Shown here one piece after another: positions 1-5,799 of a DNA stretch of 12,749 nt. Source of the DNA: DASZYF01 sp035545535 (GTDB lineage: Bacteria > Actinomycetota > Actinomycetes > Mycobacteriales > CAJCIY01); the NCBI GenBank assembly GCA_035545535.1, contig DASZYF010000119.1, forward strand, positions 1 through 12,749. Direction: 5' to 3'. The translations under genes and the position numbers were made by a program. The notes under the pieces were generated by a model that saw only the letters and a list, made by a program, of their open reading frames with translations, ran no database searches and was not told where the DNA came from. Within the stretch, counting starts at the first letter, position 1, and each line of letters starts with the position of its first letter.

Positions 1-1
1 G

Positions 2-499
2 GGCACCGCACCGCTGGTCGCGGTCTCCGGCTCGACCGCCACGGGTGTCGCGCGGGCGGGCCTGCTCGACACGTGCGTCGACGGTCTCGACGGCGTCGGC
101 GTGCGCGTCGGCTGCGTGCAGCTCGCGCCGCACGAGGGCGAGCTGCCTCCGTGGGCCGCCGCGTCGGTCGGGCGCCAGCTCGACCTGCTCGACGTCGCCG
201 ACGTGCTCGTGTGCAACGCCGGCCACGGCGTGTTGGCGAAGGCGCTCGTGCGCGGCGTGCCCATGGTGTGCATCCCGCTCGCCGGCGATCAGAAGGAGAA
301 CGCCGCCCGCGCCGCGCGGGCCGGCGCCGCCGTCGTGATCCCGCCCGCGAAGGTGACGCCGCACGCCGTCCGCGACGCGGTGCTGCGCGTGCTCACCGAC
401 CCTACGTTCGCCGCCGCGGCCCGGCGCGTCGCCGACAGCGCCGCCGGCATGGGCGGCCCGTTCGCGGCCGAGGTCACCGAACGCGCGCTGCGCGCCTGA
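2..499 (+). CDS. Glycosyltransferase, GT1/MGT-like, C-terminal part (5' end outside window)
   Basis: The reading frame is open from the left edge, so only the last 165 residues are visible. They look like the C-terminal nucleotide-sugar-binding half of a GT-B enzyme of the UDP-glycosyltransferase/macrolide glycosyltransferase type. Visible residue 69 onward reads VLVCNAGHG, followed by AKALVRGVPMVCIPL and then GDQKENAARA at residues 95-104. This matches the family pattern of a GGHGT-like donor-binding turn, a VP-[LM]-V-C-[IV]-P strand and a D-Q-x-x-N-A sugar-contact motif. Such enzymes move a sugar from an NDP-sugar to a small acceptor or lipid in the cytoplasm. The donor and acceptor cannot be told from this part. 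The TGA stop is followed after 3 bases by the stop of the convergent DUF6104-like gene. A GTG at 101 is internal and is not a start, because upstream residues already fit the domain. The family call is fairly secure; the precise function is unknown. Confidence 0.85.
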   Translation, partial: GTAPLVAVSGSTATGVARAGLLDTCVDGLDGVGVRVGCVQLAPHEGELPPWAAASVGRQLDLLDVADVLVCNAGHGVLAKALVRGVPMVCIPLAGDQKENAARAARAGAAVVIPPAKVTPHAVRDAVLRVLTDPTFAAAARRVADSAAGMGGPFAAEVTERALRA

Positions 500-502
500 C
501 GC

Positions 503-679
503 TCAGTCGTCCTCGTCGTCGGCGCGGGCGAGCCAGGTGGCGAACCGCTCCGCCGCGGTCTCGAACTCCGGGTTGTCGTCGACGAAGTCGCGCAGCCGCT
601 CGGCGAGCCACGCGATCGTCACGGCCTCGTCGCCCCGTCGAGCGACGAGCTCTTCCAGTCCCCGGTCGGTGAAGTACAT
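503..679 (-). CDS. Small conserved actinobacterial protein, DUF6104-like
   Basis: This encodes a 58-residue acidic soluble protein beginning MYFTDRGLEELVARR and ending in an ADDEDD tail. It has no signal peptide or membrane segment. The sequence resembles the short actinobacterial family I know as DUF6104: an MYFTDRG start, a WLAE(R/Q)LR..FVD.NP.FE core and a FATWLARxDDEDD end. The role of that family is not known to me. The ATG at 679 is chosen over the longer in-frame extension to 997 for two reasons. The family begins at this Met, and a Shine-Dalgarno-like AGGGA (689-685) lies 5 bases upstream, overlapping the TAG stop of the preceding glycosyltransferase gene. The gap to that gene is 8 bases, so the two are probably co-transcribed. 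From memory, relatives often lie next to kgd; here kgd is about 8.6 kb away on the same strand. The existence of the gene is well supported; the family name is recalled, not searched. Confidence 0.85.
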   Translation of the reverse strand: MYFTDRGLEELVARRGDEAVTIAWLAERLRDFVDDNPEFETAAERFATWLARADDEDD

Positions 680-684
680 CGGCG

Positions 685-689
685 TCCCT
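685..689 (-). promoter_or_regulatory. Ribosome binding site of the DUF6104-like gene
   Basis: On the minus strand the bases before the ATG at 679 read TAGGGACGCCG. AGGGA is a good Shine-Dalgarno match with a 5-base spacer. It overlaps the TAG stop codon of the upstream GT4 gene (690-688). This site decides the short 58-residue start over longer in-frame alternatives. Confidence 0.6.
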
Positions 690-2646
690 ACGCGTCGGAG
701 CGGGGCTTCGTGGTGAGCAGCTCGCTGAACGCGCGCGCGTAGCCCACCGAGTCGAGCTCTTCCACCGCCTTCTGGCGCGCGTTGGCCGCGACCTTCGCCA
801 GCGCGTCCGGCGGCAGTGACAGCACGCGGTCCAGCGCGGCACCGAGCTCCACGATGTCGCGGTCCGGGAACAGGAAGCCGTCGACGCCGTCGGTCAGGAG
901 CTCGGGGAGGCCGAACACAGAGGTCGCGAGGACGGGCAGGCCGTAGACCATCGCTTCGATGACGGTCCGAGGGAGCGACTCGATGTCGGACGCGCACAGC
1001 AGCAGGTCGGCCGCGCGGTACCAGGGACGGGTGTCCTTGACCACGCGCACGACGTGGACGCGGTGGCCCAGGCCGGTCCCGGCCACCAGCTCCTTGAGCC
1101 CGTCGGAGTAGTCCGAGCCGGTGTCGCCGACGAAGCAGAGGTCAACGTCCGGGTGCTCTCGTGCGATGCGTGAGAAGGCCTGCGCCACAGGGACCTGAGC
1201 CTTGCGGGACTCGATGGTCCCCATGACGAGGACGGTGAAGCGCGCGGCGTCGAGGCCGGTGAGCCGCGCCGCCTCGGCGCGGTCCACCTCCGCGCAGTAG
1301 GTGTCGATCGCGGCGATGTCGACTCCGTAGTGGACGACCCGCGCCGCGTCACCTGTCGTCGCCGGCAGGAACAGCTGGCGGGTGGCATCGGCCTCGAAGA
1401 CGACGTGCGAAGCGTGCGCCAGCGCTCGCATGGCCGCCGCGCGCACATGGGGGGAGTGGTTGCCCGGGCCGTAGGCGTGGTCCCAGAACACGTGCGGCGG
1501 GAAGCTCTCGTGGATCGCCCACGTGCAGGGCAGGCCGAGCCGCTCGGCGACGTCAGCGCCGGGGAACGAGCCGAACGTGTTGCAGAAGACGGCGTCGAAG
1601 CCGAGTGCCGCGGCGAACAGCGTGAGCTCGCCGACGTGGCCCTCGTAGGCCATCGCGTCGGTCACGGGTGGGTGCCCGATGACGCGCACCGGGATGCCGT
1701 TCGCCTCGAGCTCGCGACGCAGCGCGCCGTCGCCGGCGGACACCACCGTGAAGCTGATGTCCGGGCGCAGCACGCGCATCTTGAGGAGCAGCTCCTGCAG
1801 CCACAGCTGCCCGCCGCCCATGCCGAGGTCGTGCGTGACGACGAGAACGCGCGTGCGGGCGTCGGTGCGCTCCGGCGTGCTCACCGAAGCAGCGAGGTCC
1901 TGGTCGCGCGCGCGCACGACGACGAGGTCGTGCGCGAGCTCGTCGTCGGTCTCCTCGACCTCCAGCTCAACGGGCTGCGCACCGACCGACCAGCGCTCGC
2001 CGTCGAACGTCTCCGCGACCGCCTCGACGACGATCGTGCGCGGCCGGGGGCCGGGGGACACGTCGACCACCGTGTGCCAGCCGGACGTGGAGGCGTGCGG
2101 GACGCCGGCGTAGGACGCCTTGATGTCGTTGCGGTGCATGCCGAGCCGCGCGAGCCCTCTGCTGACGCCGTCGACGAGCACCTCGACGCGGCGCACCGGC
2201 GCGCGGCCGTCGAGCGCCCAGCCGCGGACCGGCAGGGTCGCGTCCGTGCACGTGGTGTCCGGAGGCGGGTCGTTGAGGTCGCCGAACAGCGTCTGCCCGC
2301 CCGCGTCGAGCATCACGCCGATGTCGGAGAGGTGGTGCAGCGGGCGGCCCGGCCCGGCGCTGACGTGCACCGAGAGCAGGCACGGTCCGGCCTCCGTGCC
2401 GGGGTCGGAGCGGCACACCACCTCGAACCCCGCGTCGGCCAGGTCCGGACCCAAGGCGGCCGCCACGTCGTCGCGCGGCAGGCCGGTGCGACCGGCACCG
2501 ATGACGCCGCGGGCGGTGGTGACCACGACGCTGCCCGCCGGGGCGCCGTCGACGACCGCCCACCCGCGGACGAGGAAGCGGGTGAGCGGCACGAACGCAC
2601 CCGAGACCGGGTCGTCGACCGAGCCGTGGACCGTCGGGTCGGTCAC
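688..2646 (-). CDS. GT4-family glycosyltransferase with duplicated N-terminal GWA-type domain
   Basis: The product is 652 residues, much longer than a typical GT4 enzyme of about 350-400. The C-terminal part (about 265-645) is a GT-B fold. It has an N-terminal Rossmann start with glycine-rich GMGGGQ (275-280), a linker strand FTVLVMGTIESRKAQ (470-484) and a donor-binding segment ESLPRTVIEAM. E556 and E564 in that segment form the EX7E retaining-GT motif. The first 230 residues hold two related segments: one from VRGWAVVDG (26-34) to about 78, another from VRGWALDGRAP (140-150) to about 196. Each ends in an R-x-D-[VI] and G-[FW] pattern, suggesting tandem beta-sandwich modules that may bind carbohydrate. 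The start is GTG 2646, overlapping the epimerase stop as GTGA (2646-2643), so translation is probably coupled. An in-frame start at 2727 would overlap the epimerase by 85 bases and adds only arginine-rich sequence. The enzyme is probably cytoplasmic or membrane-associated and acts in glycan assembly; donor and acceptor are unknown. Confidence 0.9.
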   Translation of the reverse strand: MTDPTVHGSVDDPVSGAFVPLTRFLVRGWAVVDGAPAGSVVVTTARGVIGAGRTGLPRDDVAAALGPDLADAGFEVVCRSDPGTEAGPCLLSVHVSAGPGRPLHHLSDIGVMLDAGGQTLFGDLNDPPPDTTCTDATLPVRGWALDGRAPVRRVEVLVDGVSRGLARLGMHRNDIKASYAGVPHASTSGWHTVVDVSPGPRPRTIVVEAVAETFDGERWSVGAQPVELEVEETDDELAHDLVVVRARDQDLAASVSTPERTDARTRVLVVTHDLGMGGGQLWLQELLLKMRVLRPDISFTVVSAGDGALRRELEANGIPVRVIGHPPVTDAMAYEGHVGELTLFAAALGFDAVFCNTFGSFPGADVAERLGLPCTWAIHESFPPHVFWDHAYGPGNHSPHVRAAAMRALAHASHVVFEADATRQLFLPATTGDAARVVHYGVDIAAIDTYCAEVDRAEAARLTGLDAARFTVLVMGTIESRKAQVPVAQAFSRIAREHPDVDLCFVGDTGSDYSDGLKELVAGTGLGHRVHVVRVVKDTRPWYRAADLLLCASDIESLPRTVIEAMVYGLPVLATSVFGLPELLTDGVDGFLFPDRDIVELGAALDRVLSLPPDALAKVAANARQKAVEELDSVGYARAFSELLTTKPRSDA

Positions 2647-3587
2647 GCGAGCAGCGCGGCGTCGGGCCGACCGGTGAGGTGCGACCAGGTCTCGGCGATG
2701 CCGGCCGCCAACGGGCGCGGCTCCCAATCGATCAACCCGCGCAGCAGCGTGGTGTCGAGCACGAGCGCGCGCACGTCGAAGGTGCGGTCGGGCAGCCGCT
2801 CCGCGGGAAGCGCTGCCCCGGTGATCCTGCGCACCAGCTCGAGCACGTCGATGATCGTGTGACCGCTCCCGAAGCCGACGTTGATGATCGCGCCGGGCGC
2901 CGTGCGGCCGGTGAGGCGCACACAGGCGTCGGCGACGTCGTCGACGTGCACGTAGTCGCGCTGGATGCCGCCGTCCCCGAACACGTGCACCGTGCTGCCC
3001 AGCTGCGCTGCTTCGAGGAGCGCCGCGACGAGGCCCTGCCCGCGGCCGGTCTGCTGCCCGGGCCCGTACGCGTTCGACACGCGCAGAACGGTCGTCGGCA
3101 CGTCGTAGAGGTGTGCGTACATGCGGCAGTACTTCTCCGCCGTGAGCTTCTGGATGCCGTACGACGTGAGCGGCTCCGTGGGCGCGTCCTCCCGAACCGG
3201 GTTGTGCGGCGGGTCGCCGTACACGGTGCCGCCGGACGAGAGGAACGTGAGGCCGACGCCCGGGCGCTGGCGCAGCAGCTCCAGCACGCCGATGAGCTTG
3301 GGCACGGTCGCGGCGGCGTCACTGGCCGGGTCGGCGACCGACTCGGCGGGGAAGGGGCAGCCGAGGCAGTCGACGACGTGGTCGACGGCGTCGAGCGCCG
3401 CGGCGACCGTCGCGACGTCGGCCGCGTCGCCGACGATGAGGTCGCAGCCGTCGGGGACGGGGGCGCTGTGGCGCGCGATCGCCCGCACCCGCCAGCCCGC
3501 GGCCGCGTACCGCGCGGCGATGCGTGAGCCCAGGAAGCCGGTGCCGCCCAGGACCAGAACGCGACGGGTGTCCGGGGCCGAGGGCAC
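2643..3587 (-). CDS. NAD-dependent sugar epimerase/dehydratase (extended SDR)
   Basis: This is a 314-residue protein of normal length for extended short-chain dehydrogenases that act on nucleotide sugars. The Rossmann dinucleotide motif is GGTGFLG (14-20). The substrate strand is SSGGTVYGDP (117-126). The catalytic Y-x-x-x-K is Y143 and K147 in SYGIQK. The segment LRVSNAYGPGQ (168-178) and the C-terminal-domain motif RDYVHVDDVADA (210-221) are typical of the UDP-glucose 4-epimerase/dTDP-glucose 4,6-dehydratase group. It probably supplies a modified NDP-sugar for the neighbouring glycosyltransferases. Whether it is an epimerase, a decarboxylase or a dehydratase cannot be decided from the sequence alone. 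The GTG start at 3587 puts the Rossmann strand at the expected distance from the N-terminus, but I see no clear Shine-Dalgarno sequence. It lies 35 bases after the GT2-GT-B gene and shares a GTGA stop/start overlap with the GT4 gene, so a common transcript is likely. Confidence 0.9.
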   Translation of the reverse strand: MPSAPDTRRVLVLGGTGFLGSRIAARYAAAGWRVRAIARHSAPVPDGCDLIVGDAADVATVAAALDAVDHVVDCLGCPFPAESVADPASDAAATVPKLIGVLELLRQRPGVGLTFLSSGGTVYGDPPHNPVREDAPTEPLTSYGIQKLTAEKYCRMYAHLYDVPTTVLRVSNAYGPGQQTGRGQGLVAALLEAAQLGSTVHVFGDGGIQRDYVHVDDVADACVRLTGRTAPGAIINVGFGSGHTIIDVLELVRRITGAALPAERLPDRTFDVRALVLDTTLLRGLIDWEPRPLAAGIAETWSHLTGRPDAALLA

Positions 3588-3605
3588 CGGGCCAGGTTAG
3601 TGGGT

Positions 3606-3621
3606 GGGGATGGCGCTCCCC
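3606..3621 (-). other. Short inverted repeat between two operon genes
   Basis: GGGGA (3606-3610) and TCCCC (3617-3621) are perfect reverse complements around a 6-base loop, one base past the stop of the GT2-GT-B gene. In RNA from the minus strand this could form a 5-bp GC-rich stem in the 35-base gap before the epimerase. No T tract follows, so a Rho-independent terminator is unlikely. It might weaken read-through or protect a 3' end, or it may be chance in GC-rich DNA. Confidence 0.25.
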
Positions 3622-3622
3622 C

Positions 3623-5740
3623 TCACGCCGCCCCGGCGCCCAGGAGCCACGCGCACACCGCGCTGAGCAGCTCTTCATGGAAGTGCTTGCCGAGCTCGGG
3701 GTCGCAGAACGTGGCCCGCGCCCAGGCCTCGTTGCGCACCCGCTCCTGCTCGATCGCCGGGCCGCCGCGCAGCACCTCGCGCACCTGCCGGACGATGTCG
3801 TCGGCGTTCCGGTACGGCCGCCAGCTCGCGCCGAGGACGTGGCGCATCTGAGGGTCGTCCGGGTGCACGACGCACGCGCCCGCGCGCAACGCCTCGACGA
3901 CCGACATCGGCATGCCGATGGTCTGTCCGGGCTCCAGCGTGTACAGCAGGACGCTGGTGCTGCGCAGGGCCTCGAACACCTCGTCCCGCGACGCGTTGAC
4001 CGTGACGCGCGGAGGATCGGCGAGCGCGGTGGCGCCCGCGATCACGTCGTCGGGGAGCTGCTCGAAGGCGTTCGTGCGGCCGACGATGATGTGACGCCGG
4101 ACGTCGCCGAGCCGGCCCATCGCCGTCAGGAGGGTGGGCCAGTCCTTCTTGGGCAACCCGGCCGACACGCTCAGCACGTCGGTGCGGCGCGTCGGGGTGC
4201 CGATCTCCTCGTGCCGACCGAACAGCGGCACCAGCCCGTGCGACCCGGGGACGAGGTCCACGTGCTGCGGGTAGCACCACACGCCGACGCAGAGGGGGTG
4301 TGCGGCGAGCGCACGCACCCGTTCGGCGTCCATGTCGAAGGAGTGCACGCGCACCGCGAACGGCACGCCCATCGTCTCGAACGCCGGCAGCTCGCCCCAG
4401 GCGTGCGTGGCCCAGTAGGCGAAGATCACGTCCGGCCGGAACGTCCGCACCGCTTCGGCGATGTCAATCCACAGCGGCTTCTCGAGGGGGACGGGCGACA
4501 CCGACGTCTGCGTCGCGGAGAACTCCACCACCGCACCGCACTCCTCGAGAGCGCGCATCTCCTCGCCGATGTAGGTCTCGGTGACCATCGGGTACATCGC
4601 GTTGTGGCAGAGCACCCGCAGCGGACGCATCCGCGGGATGGAAGCGCGGATGCGGTTGGCCTCGGCCACCCGCACCGGGTTGTCGGAAGCCCGGTCCGGC
4701 GCATCGGTGCGGTAGACGCAGGCGATGACCGGCAGCTCCAGAGGCGTCTCGCGCTCCGTGAGCCGCAGCATCATCGGCCACTCGTGACAGACCACCACGG
4801 TCTCGTCGAACCGGGCGTCCGGCAGGTCGGCGCGATGCGCGATCGTGTTCATGTCGATGAAGTTCGACCGTTCGAGGCGGTGCCGGTCGTAGGCGTACTG
4901 CTCGAGGCTCGGCAGGGCCCCGGCGGAACCGTCGCCGCGGGCCTGGACGTCCTCGATGATGCGGGCGCCGTACAGCAGGTTGCACTCCGGCCAGCGCTCG
5001 AAGGCCCACGTGACCGCGCGCAGCCAGCCGCGCGCCATGAGGTTGTCGTCGTCGAGGTAGACGACGATGTCGCCGCTCGCGACGTCGAGCCCGCGGTTGC
5101 GCGCAGCAGCGCCGCCGACGTTCGCCTCCAGCCGGACCACGCGCAGACGCGGGTCGTCGACCGCGGCCAGCACCGCCGGCGTGTCGTCACTGCTCGCGTC
5201 GTCGATGACGATGAGCTCGAAGTGCTGGTGCTCCTGCGCGAGGACGGACGCGATCGCCTGCCTGACGTGGGACGCGCGGTCATGCGTCGGCATGATCACG
5301 CTCACGAGGAGCTCGCTCGTCGGCTGCACCTCCTCGAGGTAGCGGGTCAGTGTCCAGACGAGGGTCGCGCGACGCAGCTCCTCGGCCGGGTCCCGGCGCT
5401 CGACCGCGCCGTTGACGATCGTCGACGGCGTCAGCGGCGTCGTCGTGAGCGCGTTCAGCGCGCTGACAGCCGACCGCGCCCACCGGTCGAGGTCGGACAG
5501 CTGCTGCCCGTAAGCGATGCGGATGTCGTCGACCCCGTTCTGGATCGAGGTCAGCCAGCTGCCGTGGTGGCTATCGGCCGCCCGCAGCTCGGCGAGCTGC
5601 TGCTCCAGCGCGGCGATGCGCAGCTGCGTCGCCTCGTTCGCGGACGCGGGAACCGGCGCCTCGGGGCGCAGCGCCGCCTTCAACGCACGCCGCGCCGCGC
5701 GCGCCGCCCGGCCGCCCGCGCCGCCAACCCCACGGTTCAC
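3623..5740 (-). CDS. Two-domain glycosyltransferase: coiled coil, GT2 domain, GT-B (GT4-like) domain
   Basis: This 705-residue protein joins two glycosyltransferase folds. Residues 1-30 are basic (R/A/K-rich). Residues 36-98 are heptad-like helix (ALEQQLAELRAA, then QQLSDLDRWA), a likely coiled coil. Residues 145-370 are a GT2 (GT-A) domain: SVIMPTHDRA (147-156), VIDDASSDDT (178-187), metal-binding YLDDDN (228-233) and CHEWPMMLRL (318-327), where E320 sits at the usual catalytic-base position. Residues 373-700 are a GT-B domain resembling GT4: LRVLCHNAMYP (374-384), VHSFDMDAERV (465-475), SAGLPKKDWPTLLTA (526-540) and GMPMSVVEALRAG (609-621). In the last segment E616 is present, but the first Glu of EX7E is replaced by I608. 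The enzyme is likely cytoplasmic and adds two successive sugars of a surface glycan. The start GTG 5740 has no Shine-Dalgarno sequence, but a TAATCT element lies 7 bases upstream, suggesting a leaderless mRNA. It is the first gene of the minus-strand run. Confidence 0.9.
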   Translation of the reverse strand: MNRGVGGAGGRAARAARRALKAALRPEAPVPASANEATQLRIAALEQQLAELRAADSHHGSWLTSIQNGVDDIRIAYGQQLSDLDRWARSAVSALNALTTTPLTPSTIVNGAVERRDPAEELRRATLVWTLTRYLEEVQPTSELLVSVIMPTHDRASHVRQAIASVLAQEHQHFELIVIDDASSDDTPAVLAAVDDPRLRVVRLEANVGGAAARNRGLDVASGDIVVYLDDDNLMARGWLRAVTWAFERWPECNLLYGARIIEDVQARGDGSAGALPSLEQYAYDRHRLERSNFIDMNTIAHRADLPDARFDETVVVCHEWPMMLRLTERETPLELPVIACVYRTDAPDRASDNPVRVAEANRIRASIPRMRPLRVLCHNAMYPMVTETYIGEEMRALEECGAVVEFSATQTSVSPVPLEKPLWIDIAEAVRTFRPDVIFAYWATHAWGELPAFETMGVPFAVRVHSFDMDAERVRALAAHPLCVGVWCYPQHVDLVPGSHGLVPLFGRHEEIGTPTRRTDVLSVSAGLPKKDWPTLLTAMGRLGDVRRHIIVGRTNAFEQLPDDVIAGATALADPPRVTVNASRDEVFEALRSTSVLLYTLEPGQTIGMPMSVVEALRAGACVVHPDDPQMRHVLGASWRPYRNADDIVRQVREVLRGGPAIEQERVRNEAWARATFCDPELGKHFHEELLSAVCAWLLGAGAA

Positions 5741-5747
5741 GCGCGTC

Positions 5748-5753
5748 AGATTA
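5748..5753 (-). promoter_or_regulatory. Candidate -10 element for the minus-strand glycan operon
   Basis: The minus strand reads GAATAATCTGACGCGC immediately before the GTG at 5740. TAATCT fits the actinobacterial TAnnnT -10 pattern and ends 7 bases before the start codon. This is the spacing expected if transcription begins at the GTG itself (leaderless). It lies in a small AT-rich island within otherwise GC-rich DNA, and the gene lacks a Shine-Dalgarno sequence, which supports the reading. No good -35 is evident. Confidence 0.45.
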
Positions 5754-5755
5754 TT

Positions 5756-5772
5756 CGGCCGCCGCGAGGCCG
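5756..5772. repeat. Short inverted repeat between divergent -10 elements
   Basis: CGGCC (5756-5760) and GGCCG (5768-5772) form an inverted repeat with a 7-base centre. It lies exactly between the two candidate -10 hexamers of the divergent genes. The position would suit a shared operator, but 5-base GC arms are frequent by chance in such DNA. Confidence 0.25.
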
Positions 5773-5773
5773 C

Positions 5774-5779
5774 TACGGT
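5774..5779 (+). promoter_or_regulatory. Candidate -10 element for the GT-C gene pair
   Basis: TACGGT fits TAnnnT and would place the transcript start near 5786-5788, just before the Shine-Dalgarno sequence of the GT-C gene. It is 20 bases from the opposite-strand -10, so the two promoters would overlap. Support is pattern and position only. Confidence 0.35.
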
Positions 5780-5789
5780 CGGGCGCGGT

Positions 5790-5796
5790 GGAGGAG
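5790..5796 (+). promoter_or_regulatory. Ribosome binding site of the first GT-C gene
   Basis: GGAGGAG is a near-perfect Shine-Dalgarno sequence. Its GGAGG core ends 5 bases before the GTG at 5800. It favours 5800 over the in-frame GTG at 5788, which would have no ribosome site and could only work on a leaderless mRNA. Confidence 0.6.
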
Positions 5797-5799
5797 CAG

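Noticed and set aside
483..495. GCGCG-CTG-CGCGC hairpin near the end of the GT1 gene
   Set aside because: It is explained by alternating Ala/Arg codons and has no T tract, so it is not a credible terminator.
2644..2727. Extended N-terminus of the GT4 gene starting at 2727
   Set aside because: It would overlap the epimerase by 85 bases with Arg-rich, motif-free residues. The GTGA overlap at 2646 is the more usual arrangement.
1330..2862. 510-residue plus-strand open frame opposite the GT4 and epimerase genes
   Set aside because: Its low-complexity Arg/Val/Asp-rich composition and its span across two well-supported opposite-strand genes indicate a shadow frame.
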